DNA of 64,000 nucleotides from Clostridiales bacterium (GTDB lineage Bacteria > Bacillota > Clostridia > Christensenellales > CAG-138). Shown here piece by piece: positions 36,221 to 44,555 of the stretch. Within the stretch, counting starts at the first letter, position 1. Each line of letters begins with the position of its first letter. The notes under the pieces are model-generated. The model made no database searches, was not told where the DNA came from, and saw only the letters and a program-made list of their open reading frames with translations. The stretch is taken from assembly GCA_004557245.1 (NCBI GenBank), contig SFEL01000001.1, forward strand, positions 1 through 64,000, in the 5' to 3' direction. The translations under genes and the position numbers were made by a program.

Positions 36221-36580
36221 TTATTTTAGCTTCAGTGAGCGAAGATAAGCCTTTTGTCCGTCGGTTATCCTTCTGCTTTCGATGGATTTTTGTATGGCTT
36301 TGTTGTGGGTCCAGGCGTCCAGCCGGCGGTCCTCTATATAGGGAAGGGCCGCCTCGTACTGCTTGGCGAGGGCTGTAGCGAAAAACCATGCCGTCATCAT
36401 GTTGATATAGTATTCCTTGCTGCGGATATCAGCCGCAAGTTCCAGCGCCTTCGGGGTGAAGTCTTTATCCAGAAAATGCTCCATCAGCATGCCGATGCCG
36501 AAGCGGACGGTGTAGGTCTCGCGGGAGGCCGTCCACTGTTTTATCTTTTCATAGAGCTCACCGCGGTGTGCTTTTGCGTA
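36221..36580 (-). pseudogene. C-terminal fragment of a DNA alkylation repair (AlkD-like) protein
   Basis: The open frame runs from just after an in-frame TAA (36581-36583) to the stop at 36221, 119 codons. The text T-V-R-F-G-I-G-M-L-M-E-H-F, E-Y-Y-I-N-M-M-T-A-W-F and A-W-T-H-N-K-A-I-Q-K matches the C-terminal half of the HEAT-repeat alkylation repair family, which is about 210-230 residues long. The N-terminal half and a start are missing, so this is a remnant. A shorter ATG-initiated frame from 36490 exists but would not fold as the enzyme. Confidence 0.8.
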
Positions 36581-36604
36581 TTATACCAGATGAGACCCTA
36601 TATG

Positions 36605-36637
36605 GAAAATGCCCGAAAAGCGGTTTTCGGGCATTTG
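36605..36637 (-). terminator. Terminator of the amino-acid ABC operon
   Basis: On the minus strand GCCCGAAAA-CCGC-TTTTCGGGC is preceded by AAAT and followed by ATTTTCC. Confidence 0.75.
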
Positions 36638-36648
36638 CTGCTTTTAAG

Positions 36649-37389
36649 CTACAGCACCTTTGAAAGGAAGCTCACAAGGCGCGGGCTCTCGGGGTTGGCA
36701 AAGAGCTCATGGGAAGGCTTATCCTCTTCGATTATGCCGTCTGAAAGAAATATGGTGCGGTCGCTGACTTCGCGGGCGAAGCGCATCTCATGTGTAACGA
36801 CTATCATGGACATGCCGTCGTCGGCGAGGGCCTTCATAACGTCCAGAACCTCGCCTACCATCTCGGGGTCCAGAGCCGAGGTAGGCTCGTCGAAGAGCAT
36901 CACCTCGGGGTTCATCATGAGAGCGCGGACTATGGCCACCCGCTGCTTCTGTCCGCCGGAAAGCTGGGCGGGGTAGGCGGTGAGCTTGTCGCCAAGGCCT
37001 ACCCGGTTCAGAAGCTTCAGCGCCTTTTCTTCGGCCTCGGCGGGGGCCATGCCCTTTATCTTTACCGGGGCAGCGGTGAGGTTCCTTAGCACGTTCATGT
37101 TGTTGAAAAGGTTAAACTGCTGGAATACCATGCCTATCTTCTGACGGTGCAGGTTTATGTCGGTTTTTTTGTCGCAGATGTCTACGCCGTCGAATATTAT
37201 CTCTCCGCTGGTGGGCTTTTCCAGAAGGTTAAGGCATCTGAGAAAGGTGCTTTTGCCGCCGCCGGAGGGGCCTATTATGGCAACTACACTACCCCGTTGG
37301 AAGGTGGTGGATATATCCTTCAATACCTCCAGCCTGCCGAAGGATTTACAGAGATGGTTTACCTGTATCATGGGGTTATTTTGTTCCAT
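36649..37389 (-). CDS. Polar amino-acid ABC transporter ATP-binding protein
   Basis: This 246-residue ATPase has Walker A G-P-S-G-G-G-K-S-T (about 37-45), the Q-loop F-Q-Q-F-N, signature L-S-G-G-Q-K-Q-R and Walker B V-M-L-F-D-E-P-T-S-A-L-D-P-E, the last typical of the GlnQ/HisP group. It powers uptake of a polar amino acid. It overlaps the permease gene by 14 nt and ends the operon. Confidence 0.93.
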   Translation of the reverse strand: MEQNNPMIQVNHLCKSFGRLEVLKDISTTFQRGSVVAIIGPSGGGKSTFLRCLNLLEKPTSGEIIFDGVDICDKKTDINLHRQKIGMVFQQFNLFNNMNVLRNLTAAPVKIKGMAPAEAEEKALKLLNRVGLGDKLTAYPAQLSGGQKQRVAIVRALMMNPEVMLFDEPTSALDPEMVGEVLDVMKALADDGMSMIVVTHEMRFAREVSDRTIFLSDGIIEEDKPSHELFANPESPRLVSFLSKVL

Positions 37390-38071
37390 TGGACATCTTC
37401 CTTTCCATGAGGGATACGAACCTGCCGCTTATGAATGTCATTACGAAGTAAAGTATGGCAGCTATGGCCAGTGTTTCTAGGCTTATGTATGTGACGGCGA
37501 TCACGTCCTTGCTGCGGAACATAAGATCCGCTATGCCTATGACCGATACAATGGAGCTCTCCTTTATTACGGTTACGAATTCGTTGCCCAGGGCCGGCAG
37601 TATGTTTTTTATAGCCTGGGGCAGCACTACCATAGTCATGGTCTGGGACTGCCTGAAGCCCAGGCTCCTTGCCGCCTCAGTCTGGCCGTGATCCACTGCC
37701 TGTATGCCCGAACGTATTATTTCGGCAACGTAGGCGCAGCTGTTCATGCTCATTGCCACTATGCCGGCGGCGAAACGGGAAAAGTTGGGTATCCAGGATA
37801 TATCCGGTATCTTAATGCCGGTCATGGGCAGGCCGTAGAATATGAACATGAGCTGAACCATGAGCGGGGTACCCCGTATGAACTCGATGTATGCGGTGGC
37901 AAGGTAGCGCAGGGGTTTTACCTTGCTCATGCGCAGCATCGCCATGAGGGTTCCGAATATGGTGCCGAGCACTACGGAGAAGAAGGCGATGATGAGTGTG
38001 TTCTTTATGCCCTCTGAAAAGAAGGAATTATATCTTGTGAACAAGGTCCACATTCGTGCTAAGAATGCCAT
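37376..38071 (-). CDS. Polar amino-acid ABC transporter permease
   Basis: This 231-residue protein has about five membrane segments and the HisMQ-type features E-F-I-R-G-T-P-L-M-V-Q-L and the coupling loop E-A-A-R-S-L-G-F-R-Q-S-Q. It would form a homodimer in the cytoplasmic membrane with the adjacent ATPase. The start is ATG 38071. A gap of about 100 nt separates it from the upstream binding-protein gene. Confidence 0.93.
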   Translation of the reverse strand: MAFLARMWTLFTRYNSFFSEGIKNTLIIAFFSVVLGTIFGTLMAMLRMSKVKPLRYLATAYIEFIRGTPLMVQLMFIFYGLPMTGIKIPDISWIPNFSRFAAGIVAMSMNSCAYVAEIIRSGIQAVDHGQTEAARSLGFRQSQTMTMVVLPQAIKNILPALGNEFVTVIKESSIVSVIGIADLMFRSKDVIAVTYISLETLAIAAILYFVMTFISGRFVSLMERKMSNGTK

Positions 38072-38169
38072 TTGTGCGGGCCGCCTTTCTTTTTAGCTTG
38101 CTTAACTGGAAAAGCCGAACCCGGGGCGGTTGGGCCTCGGGCACGGCCGGTATGCTGATTTTCTGGGCT

Positions 38170-39063
38170 TTAGTCCATCGCAAGGCCCATGGAGTCTGCG
38201 AGGGCTACTGCATCGTCATATGCCTTCTGGAAGGAGCCGTCGGAGGTGACTTTGATGATCACTTCGTTTACGGCGGCTACGAAGTCCTCGTTGCCCTTTG
38301 CGATAACGGCGGCCTTGCCGAAGTTTACCTCGTTGGGGTCAAACTCGAAGGTGGCCAGGGCCAGATCGGGATTGCTCTTGATGAGAGCGTCTGCAACTGC
38401 GGAGTCAACTACCAGAGCGGCGATGTTGCCGGCGGCAACTTCCATGCCCAGCTCGGGGTACTTGTCAAGCTCGAACAGCTCGCTGTCGGTCAGCACGTTC
38501 TTGATGAGCAGGGACTGCACGGTACCCTTCTGCGCACCGACCTTCTGGCCTGCGAAGCTCTCCTTGGTGGAGTAGGTGGCCTCGTTGCCCTTCTTTACTA
38601 TAACGGCCTGGGGGCTCTTCTCGTATACTTCGGAGAAGTCGATGACCTGTGCCCTCTCCTCGGTAACAGTGAAGGCGGCTATGCCTATATCCACCTGGCT
38701 GGACTGAACGGCGGGGATTATGCCGTCAAAGCTCATATCGACTACCTCGAGCTCTACGCCCAGGGCATCGGCTATCTGCTGGGACAGCCACATATCGCAG
38801 CCTGCGAAGTTGGCGTCCAGATCCTTGAACTCATAGGGGGCGTACTGGGCTTCGGTGCCTACAACCAGCTTGCCGCTTTCCTTGATCTTCTTCATTACGG
38901 GGCCTTCCTCGGCGGGGGCTTCGGCAGCTTCGGCGGCAGGAGCCTCGGTAGCGGCTGCTTCCTCAGCAGCGGGGGCGGCGGTTTCCTGGGCGGCGGGTGC
39001 GGAGCAGGCTGCCATGGACAGTACCATCAGGGTCGCAAGGACCAGTGCAAACAGTTTCTTCAT
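38170..39063 (-). CDS. Amino-acid ABC transporter substrate-binding lipoprotein
   Basis: This is a 297-residue SBP_bac_3 lipoprotein. The signal is M-K-K-L-F-A-L... with lipobox M-A-A-C (Cys 20), then a long Ala/Glu/Pro linker to about 55. The binding domain begins G-K-L-V-V-G-T-E-A-Q-Y-A-P-Y-E-F. D-M-S-F-D-G-I-I-P-A and V-G-A-Q-K-G-T-V-Q are typical of the Gln/Arg/Cys-binding group. Ligand identity is not clear. It heads the operon, after GGAGGATACATTC. Confidence 0.92.
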   Translation of the reverse strand: MKKLFALVLATLMVLSMAACSAPAAQETAAPAAEEAAATEAPAAEAAEAPAEEGPVMKKIKESGKLVVGTEAQYAPYEFKDLDANFAGCDMWLSQQIADALGVELEVVDMSFDGIIPAVQSSQVDIGIAAFTVTEERAQVIDFSEVYEKSPQAVIVKKGNEATYSTKESFAGQKVGAQKGTVQSLLIKNVLTDSELFELDKYPELGMEVAAGNIAALVVDSAVADALIKSNPDLALATFEFDPNEVNFGKAAVIAKGNEDFVAAVNEVIIKVTSDGSFQKAYDDAVALADSMGLAMD

Positions 39064-39137
39064 TGAATGTATCCTCCAATTTTAAAAAATTTATTTTACT
39101 TATTCAGCGGTGCGCTCTCTTGCTGAGCACATGATTT

Positions 39138-39165
39138 ATTATACACATAAAATCCGGTTTGTAAA
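39138..39165 (-). promoter_or_regulatory. Promoter of the amino-acid ABC operon
   Basis: On the minus strand, TTTACA (39160-39165), a 16-nt spacer and TATAAT (39138-39143). The 39064-39541 gap holds this and two opposing promoters; nothing else was seen in it. Confidence 0.75.
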
Positions 39166-39341
39166 TACCTAAAATGCAAAAATATAAATTTTTTTTGATA
39201 AAATGTGCATAAATACATCTGTAAATGCATTTTTTAAGCTAATATGCAGCATAATTATGCAATAACGTTATACATTATAACTTTTGCAGGACTATGGCGG
39301 TTTTTTAACGGCATAATATTTAAGAAAATGCATAATTACTG

Positions 39342-39370
39342 TTTACAAAAGAACTTCCATAGAATATAAT
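39342..39370 (+). promoter_or_regulatory. Promoter of the decarboxylase beta-subunit gene
   Basis: TTTACA (39342-39347), a 17-nt spacer and TATAAT (39365-39370). A second candidate (TTGACT at 39413-39418, TTATAT near 39437) lies closer to the gene. Confidence 0.7.
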
Positions 39371-39541
39371 GCTAAAAGTTGTGATATAGGAAGAAGTTAT
39401 GGTTGACTTTCGCGCAAAATAGGCATTTTATATAGATGAATGCTGGGAAAATTGGCTTATGCCCATTTTTGCGAAAAGTAATAACAATTCCGGTAACTAT
39501 AAGTGTTACTTATAAAACAAAACGACCAAGGAGGAATGCCG

Positions 39542-40657
39542 ATGCAGCTTTTTAATGAGCTTTTCGGAAATGTGCTGAACTTTACCTGGCAGCAGGGAGT
39601 TATGATCGTAATAGGCTGCGCCCTTATATGGTGCGCTATAAAGCGGGAGATGGAGCCCGCGCTGCTTTTGCCTATGGGCTTCGGGGCAATACTCGTAAAC
39701 CTGCCCTTTGTCAATACCGAGGCCATAGAGACGATGTTCAACGCGGGTATAGCAACCGAGCTTTTCCCGCTGCTGCTATTTATAGGCATAGGCGCTATGA
39801 TAGACTTTGGGCCTTTGCTTTCCAATCCAAAGATGATGCTCTTTGGCGCGGCGGCTCAGTTTGGTATATTCTTTACTCTTGGAATGGCGGTGTTGCTGGG
39901 CTTTGAACTGAAGGACGCTGCAAGCATAGCCATAATAGGTGCTGCGGACGGTCCCACCAGCATATATGTGGCGAACTACTTCAAGTCCAACTATCAGGGA
40001 GCCATAATGGTGGCGGCATACAGCTACATGGCGCTGGTGCCCATAGTCCAGCCGCCTGTGATAAAGCTCTGCACCACACAAAAGGAGCGGCGCATACGCA
40101 TGCCCTACAATCCCAAGGCGGTGTCTCAGACCACCCGCATACTGTTCCCTATATCCGTTACAGTCATAGCAGGCACCATAGCCCCCAAGAGCGCGGAGCT
40201 TATAGGCTTCCTGATGTTTGGCAACCTTATACGTGAATGCGGCGTGCTTGGCAGCCTGTCCGAGACGGCGCAAAAGGATCTTGCAAATCTCATCACACTT
40301 GTGCTGGGCCTGTCCGTTTCCTTCCGCATGAAGGCTGAGATGTTTGTCACCCTTGAGACGCTGGTGATACTGGCGCTGGGTCTTGTTGCGTTTATATTCG
40401 ACACGGTGGGCGGCGTGATGTTCGCCAAGGTGCTGAACCTGTTCTCCAAGAACAAGATCAACCCCATGATAGGTGCAGCCGGCATATCGGCATTCCCCAT
40501 GTCCAGCAGGGTAGTGCATAAGATGGGGCGCGAGGAGGATCAGGGCAACTTCCTGCTGATGCACGCTGCAGGCGCAAATGTCAGCGGCCAGATAGCATCG
40601 GTAATAGCCGGCGGATTGGTCATAACCCTCATAGAGAACGTCATAGCGGGCATGTAA
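39542..40657 (+). CDS. Sodium-ion-translocating decarboxylase beta subunit (OadB/GcdB family)
   Basis: This 371-residue multi-pass membrane protein matches the beta subunit of biotin-dependent decarboxylase sodium pumps: I-G-A-M-I-D-F-G-P-L-L, A-A-Q-F-G-I-F, and G-A-A-D-G-P-T-S-I-Y with the key Asp (about 140). Q-P-P-V and I-G-A-A-G-I-S-A-F-P-M appear later. It would couple carboxybiotin decarboxylation to Na+ export. The start at 39542 gives 7-nt spacing to AAGGAGG; the ATG at 39536 is too close. No alpha subunit or biotin carrier gene is adjacent. Confidence 0.92.
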   Translation: MQLFNELFGNVLNFTWQQGVMIVIGCALIWCAIKREMEPALLLPMGFGAILVNLPFVNTEAIETMFNAGIATELFPLLLFIGIGAMIDFGPLLSNPKMMLFGAAAQFGIFFTLGMAVLLGFELKDAASIAIIGAADGPTSIYVANYFKSNYQGAIMVAAYSYMALVPIVQPPVIKLCTTQKERRIRMPYNPKAVSQTTRILFPISVTVIAGTIAPKSAELIGFLMFGNLIRECGVLGSLSETAQKDLANLITLVLGLSVSFRMKAEMFVTLETLVILALGLVAFIFDTVGGVMFAKVLNLFSKNKINPMIGAAGISAFPMSSRVVHKMGREEDQGNFLLMHAAGANVSGQIASVIAGGLVITLIENVIAGM

Positions 40658-40670
40658 AGGAGGAAGAAGT

Positions 40671-40808
40671 ATGTTTGATCTGCATTTTGACCCTCAGGCT
40701 TTGGTAAACGTGCTGCCGGTGCTGGGCAAGGGCATTCTCGGCGTGTTTGCCGTGATCTGCGCCATATGGGCGCTGGTGGCAATCATGAACAGGAATGCCG
40801 GGAAATAA
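40671..40808 (+). CDS. OadG-related small transporter subunit
   Basis: This 45-residue protein (M-F-D-L-H-F-D-P-Q...N-R-N-A-G-K) lies 13 nt after the beta-subunit stop, with AAAGGAGGAAG as ribosome-binding site. One hydrophobic segment covers about residues 20-40. The size, position and topology agree with the tiny gamma-like partners found beside OadB homologues in Clostridia. It may stabilise the membrane pump. Confidence 0.75.
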   Translation: MFDLHFDPQALVNVLPVLGKGILGVFAVICAIWALVAIMNRNAGK

Positions 40809-40824
40809 TAAGGTTTTAAATCGA

Positions 40825-40849
40825 AGGGGCGGAAATATCCGCCTCTTTT
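40825..40849 (+). terminator. Terminator after the decarboxylase pair
   Basis: GGGGCGGA-AATA-TCCGCCTC (one G-U pair) followed by TTTTG. Confidence 0.8.
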
Positions 40850-40962
40850 GTAATAGCAGGGCTTTTCAAATCTTTTTCTGATAGATTTTAAATCATGCAA
40901 CGAAAGGATATGAAAAACCGTCATATAGGGTGAAGCAGCTTCAATAACCGGAGGAACCTGAC

Positions 40963-41565
40963 ATGGAATATACAGACTTAAGATCAATGCCGCAGCAGAA
41001 CCTGCCGGAAGATCGGCAGATCGTCCGACTTTTCTTTCAGCGGTCGGAAAAGGCTATCACTTATACCAGACAAAAATATGGATCACTCTGTAGTAGCGTT
41101 GCCCGGAGGATTTTATCAGATTCAAGAGATGCAGAAGAATGTGTAAATGACACCTATTTACATGCATGGAACGCCATTCCGCCCGAGAAACCGGATTCTC
41201 TGAAAGCATTTCTGGCCCGGATTACCAGAAATCTGGCCCTGGATCGTTATGACTATAATACAGCGGATCAGAGAAATACCGCCTTGACCGAGGCTTTTGA
41301 GCAATTGGAGCCATGGCTGACTGTGAAGACCGGGGAATCGGAAGCAGAACTGGACAGTGCGGAAATCAACCGGGTACTAAATAGCTTTCTGAGAAAACAG
41401 ACGTTAGAAGCACGAACGTTATTTATACGGCGTTACTGGTACGGGGAAAGCATTCGTGAATTGGCAAAAGCATGCCACATGAGTGAATCGATGGTGAAAT
41501 CTTCTCTGTTCCGTACCAGAAACAAGCTTCGTAAAGAACTGGAAAAGGAAGGAATATCGCAATGA
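40963..41565 (+). CDS. ECF-type RNA polymerase sigma factor
   Basis: This 200-residue protein has sigma region 2 at about residues 25-100 (D-A-E-E-C-V-N-D-T-Y-L-H-A-W and R-N-L-A-L-D-R-Y-D) and region 4 at about 140-195 (R-Y-W-Y-G-E-S-I-R-E-L-A-K-A-C-H-M-S-E-S-M-V-K). It resembles the sigma-70 family genes found with membrane-anchored partners in gut Firmicutes. Ile and Arg codon use differs from the surrounding genes (more ATT, less ATA), which suggests recent transfer together with the next gene. Start after CCGGAGGAACC. Confidence 0.9.
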   Translation: MEYTDLRSMPQQNLPEDRQIVRLFFQRSEKAITYTRQKYGSLCSSVARRILSDSRDAEECVNDTYLHAWNAIPPEKPDSLKAFLARITRNLALDRYDYNTADQRNTALTEAFEQLEPWLTVKTGESEAELDSAEINRVLNSFLRKQTLEARTLFIRRYWYGESIRELAKACHMSESMVKSSLFRTRNKLRKELEKEGISQ

Positions 41566-42692
41566 AACAGAATCGTTTTCAATTATGGATGCAGGCGGTA
41601 GATAATGAACTCTTGGAAGAGGCTCAGAAGCCCTACCGCAGAAAATACACATTCATCTATCGCATTGGGGCGGTGGCGGCCTGCTTGGTGCTGGTGATAA
41701 CGGCAGTTACACTGACGCAAAGGAAAAAGGCTGAATCCTTGCAAATGCCGAATCCCGTAACAAGTGCCAGCGCGGAGGAAATTCAGCATTTGGGGTATTC
41801 GGTGCCGCTTCCGAAGGACGCCGAGAATCCATCCTACTACATCATTGATATGGGGAAGGATTCCGCCAAAATGGCAGAAGTGGATTTTGAACAGAACGGA
41901 AAAGAGTATTCCTGCCGCGCACTGAAATCAGACACGGTTCAGGATATTTCCGGGCTTAATTATGAATGGGCGAAGAGCGAGGACTGGAGCGGCGAAGATA
42001 TTTCTGTACAGCTGCGGCAGTCGGATGATGCGGCCTGGGTTGGCTGGTATGCATTCGGGGCCGGCGTACAGTGGTGCATTTCCGGGGGAAATAATGCCCT
42101 TCAGCTTTTGGATACAGCACAGACTATTGTGGAAAACCTTGGATACACCATGCCGTTGTACCCTTTGGAAAGTGCCGAAGATGCCGTGGCAGACGGAGGA
42201 TACGCGGTTGCATTTTCAGCAGCGGATCTGAAGAAAACCGAGGATGGTTATACCCTGACTGCGGAGATTTATGATTATGACCGCTACGAAATAGAAGAAA
42301 TTGATAATTTAAAACAAGGTGACCGGATACAGATTTGTAAACAACCTGTTACCGTAGAAAGTATTATCGCGGAAGACGGAACGGTTCATATTAACGGCGG
42401 CACAGAAGCAGGTGGCGTAGATCTTGTGGAGGAGGATGGCATTTATCGAACCAATGGGAGCGATGGGCAGCCCCTGTACTATGATTTGGGAAGCCTAACG
42501 CTGCCCCTGTCGAAGGACTGTACCTTTGAAGATCAGGCGGATCTGCAGGGTGAATCCGAGGGAGCGGTCTATGAATATCCGGAGCTGCCCGCCGCAATCG
42601 AGAAGAGCGGAGAACCCTTCCGTGCTGTTGATACGGTCATTACGGTTCGAATGGAACAGATAGTTCAGATCATACGGTATCGGATGTCCTGA
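41562..42692 (+). CDS. Membrane-anchored protein paired with the sigma factor, likely anti-sigma
   Basis: This 376-residue protein has a short cytoplasmic N-terminus (residues 1-30), one membrane segment (about 31-51) and a large outer domain. The outer part starts with a beta-rich repeat (H-L-G-Y-S-V-P-L-P and N-L-G-Y-T-M-P-L-Y), a duplicated module, then a Glu/Asp-rich second half. It overlaps the sigma gene by 4 nt (ATGA), the standard sigma/anti-sigma coupling. The N-terminal part is short for a classical zinc anti-sigma and lacks H-x3-C-x2-C, so the mechanism is open. Confidence 0.75.
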   Translation: MKQNRFQLWMQAVDNELLEEAQKPYRRKYTFIYRIGAVAACLVLVITAVTLTQRKKAESLQMPNPVTSASAEEIQHLGYSVPLPKDAENPSYYIIDMGKDSAKMAEVDFEQNGKEYSCRALKSDTVQDISGLNYEWAKSEDWSGEDISVQLRQSDDAAWVGWYAFGAGVQWCISGGNNALQLLDTAQTIVENLGYTMPLYPLESAEDAVADGGYAVAFSAADLKKTEDGYTLTAEIYDYDRYEIEEIDNLKQGDRIQICKQPVTVESIIAEDGTVHINGGTEAGGVDLVEEDGIYRTNGSDGQPLYYDLGSLTLPLSKDCTFEDQADLQGESEGAVYEYPELPAAIEKSGEPFRAVDTVITVRMEQIVQIIRYRMS

Positions 42693-42745
42693 GGGAGACA
42701 GATTGTAACAGATTGGTATTCAAAAAAATAGAATGAATAAGAAAA

Positions 42746-42778
42746 GCGGGCGGAAGTAACAGAAGTACTTCCGTCCGC
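42746..42778 (+). terminator. Hairpin after the sigma operon
   Basis: GCGGGCGGAAGTA and TACTTCCGTCCGC pair over 13 bp with one G-U, around a 7-nt loop. The U-tract is weak. Confidence 0.6.
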
Positions 42779-42841
42779 AGCTTTGAGGAATAAAAACTTT
42801 TCCCAATAGAATAATCAGATTTCAAGAAGTATCCCCCGCAT

Positions 42842-43030
42842 AAGTGCACGGGGGACCGGGCCGCTCGGATATGTCACTGCTGCCCCGACTTTCGGCGTTG
42901 CTGGGGGCGGAGCTGGAAAGCTTTATCGCTGGAGATATGGCTCCTAAGGATGCTAACGGAGGGAATATGAAGAAGCTCAAGTTTTACGTTTGCCCGGATT
43001 GCGGCAACATAATTACAGCGGAGGCGGAGG
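42842..43030 (+). pseudogene. Remnant of an XRE regulator with C-terminal zinc ribbon
   Basis: The frame after a likely shift near 42867 reads D-M-S-L-L-P-R-L-S-A-L-L-G-A-E-L-E-S-F-I-A-G-D-M. It is followed by M-K-K-L-K-F-Y-V-C-P-D-C-G-N-I-I-T. This is the typical join of the end of an XRE helix-turn-helix to a rubredoxin-like zinc ribbon in Clostridial regulators. The DNA-binding N-terminus is missing and the ribbon is cut after one Cys pair. The remainder of the open frame, to 43236, runs antisense to the MOSC gene and is not coding. Confidence 0.7.
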
Positions 43031-43079
43031 CCTATATGGTACTGTACGCAGCATGGGCTGTATTATCAGCTGTTTTAGC

Positions 43080-43108
43080 AAAAAAGGAGCCGTATGGCCC
43101 CTTTTTAA
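43080..43108. terminator. Terminator of the moaA-moaC-mog-MOSC operon
   Basis: AAAAAGG-A-GCC, GTAT, GGC-C-CCTTTTT (43081-43106), with U-runs on both sides. On the minus strand it lies 2-30 nt after the MOSC stop. Confidence 0.75.
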
Positions 43109-43109
43109 T

Positions 43110-43553
43110 TTACTGTTTATCTATTATCTCCAGCTCGTCCCCGGGCCTTACGGAGCCCTCCTTGAGCACCTTTACGAATATGCCCTCCCGCGGCATGACG
43201 CAGTCACCTGCCGCCTTGCGTATGGCGCAGTCATAATGGCACTCCTTGCCTATCTGGGTAACCTCGCATATGGCATCTGGGCCCAGCCTGAGCCTCGTTC
43301 CCACCGGCAGCTCATAGAGACATATGCCTTCGGTGAGTATGTTTTCTGCGAATGCGCCGGGGGTAAGCTTGAAGCTTATCTTCTCCTGCACCTTGGCTGC
43401 GCTCTCGGCGCCCAGCAGGCTCACCTGACGATGCCAGTTGCCGGCATGGGCGTCGCCCACTATGCCGTGGCCCACTTTGAGCCGTATTTCCGGCACCTCG
43501 TGTTTCTGTGTGCCCTTCTTTTCGGATATGCAGACTGCAAGTATCTTAGCCAT
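43110..43553 (-). CDS. MOSC domain protein
   Basis: This 147-residue protein is a stand-alone MOSC domain (beta-barrel related to the C-terminus of molybdenum cofactor sulfurase). It has K-H-E-V-P-E-I-R-L, G-I-V-G-D-A-H-A, R-Q-V-S-L-L-G, then T-P-G-A-F-A-E-N-I-L-T-E-G and L-R-L-G-P-D-A-I. Such proteins are thought to carry sulfur or selenium, or to handle molybdopterin intermediates; the exact role is unknown. It overlaps the mog gene by 8 nt and is last in the operon. Confidence 0.88.
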   Translation of the reverse strand: MAKILAVCISEKKGTQKHEVPEIRLKVGHGIVGDAHAGNWHRQVSLLGAESAAKVQEKISFKLTPGAFAENILTEGICLYELPVGTRLRLGPDAICEVTQIGKECHYDCAIRKAAGDCVMPREGIFVKVLKEGSVRPGDELEIIDKQ

Positions 43554-44076
43554 TGTAATGGCGCTCCTTATGCTCTTGGTTTGTGTGGGACGCCCCTGCC
43601 CAGCCCCGCAGTATCTGTATGCCGTGCTTCAGGGCGGGCAGCACCGCAGTAAGGCATTCCTTCGCCGCCTTTTCGCTGCCGGGGCAGTTGATTATAAGCG
43701 TATCGCCCCGAATTCCCGCAGCCTCCCGCGAAAGGCAGCCCCGGGGAGTTATGCGCATAGATTCGGCCCGCATGGCCTCGGGTATGCCGGGAACCTCCCG
43801 CTGTATGACGGCCTTTGTGGCCTCGGGGGTGATGTCTCGCTTGGAAAAGCCTGTGCCGCCGGTGGTGACGATAAGGCAGGGGCTTAGCCTGTCGGCACAT
43901 AGGGCGAGCTCGGCCATTATCTTTTCCATGTCGTCCGGTACGAGAGAGGTACTTATGACTTCGTAGCCGTCCTCTCTGAGCAGCTTGACGAGGGCCGGTC
44001 CGGAGGTATCCTCCCTGAGCCCGGCAAAGCCCTTGTCGCTTACGGTTATCACTGCCGCGGTGTAACGGTTTTCCAT
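43546..44076 (-). CDS. mog: Molybdopterin adenylyltransferase (Mog/MoaB family)
   Basis: This 176-residue protein activates molybdopterin by adenylation before molybdate insertion. It has A-V-I-T-V-S-D-K-G, then T-T-G-G-T-G-F-S-K-R-D-I-T-P-E-A and the substrate-binding N-C-P-G-S-E-K-A-A. The start at 44076 is chosen over 44142 because AGGAGG in the end of moaC precedes it. It is part of the moaA-moaC-mog-MOSC operon. Confidence 0.9.
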   Translation of the reverse strand: MENRYTAAVITVSDKGFAGLREDTSGPALVKLLREDGYEVISTSLVPDDMEKIMAELALCADRLSPCLIVTTGGTGFSKRDITPEATKAVIQREVPGIPEAMRAESMRITPRGCLSREAAGIRGDTLIINCPGSEKAAKECLTAVLPALKHGIQILRGWAGASHTNQEHKERHYNG

Positions 44077-44077
44077 A

Positions 44078-44554
44078 TTATTCCTTCCTCCTGAACTCGC
44101 CGGATTTTCCGCCCGTCTTGCCCAATAGGCAAATGCTTTCAATAATTATATCCCGCTGCGCCGCCTTGCACATATCGTAAACCGTCAGGGCGGCTATGCT
44201 TGCTGCCGTCATGGCCTCCATCTCAACGCCTGTGGGGCCTGTGCATTTCGTCGTGGCGAATATGTCTATTGTGTGGTTTTCGTCGTCCAGCTCAAAGCTT
44301 ATGTCTGCGCCGGTCAGGGCTATGGGATGGCACATGGGTATAACGTCAGGGGTGCGTTTTGCGCCCATTATGCCGGCTATCTGTGCGGTGGTGAGCACAT
44401 CTCCCTTTTTTATGCCGCCGGACTTTACGAGTGCGTAGGTATCGGCATTGAGAAGCACGCGGGCTTTGGCTGTGGCGGTGCGGAGGGTATCCGCCTTTTC
44501 GGACACGTCTACCATGCGGGCCCGGCCCTGATGGTTAAAGTGGGTGAATTCCAT
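44078..44554 (-). CDS. moaC: Cyclic pyranopterin monophosphate synthase MoaC
   Basis: This 158-residue enzyme converts the MoaA product into cyclic pyranopterin monophosphate. It has M-V-D-V-S-E-K, the G-A-K-R-T-P-D-V-I-P-M-C-H-P-I family signature (about 69-83) and T-G-V-E-M-E-A-M-T-A. The length is normal. One nt separates it from the moaA stop. Confidence 0.95.
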   Translation of the reverse strand: MEFTHFNHQGRARMVDVSEKADTLRTATAKARVLLNADTYALVKSGGIKKGDVLTTAQIAGIMGAKRTPDVIPMCHPIALTGADISFELDDENHTIDIFATTKCTGPTGVEMEAMTAASIAALTVYDMCKAAQRDIIIESICLLGKTGGKSGEFRRKE

Positions 44555-44555
44555 G

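Noticed and set aside
43031..43236. Coding continuation of the XRE remnant
   Set aside because: It runs antisense over the MOSC gene and its terminator, with no family match.
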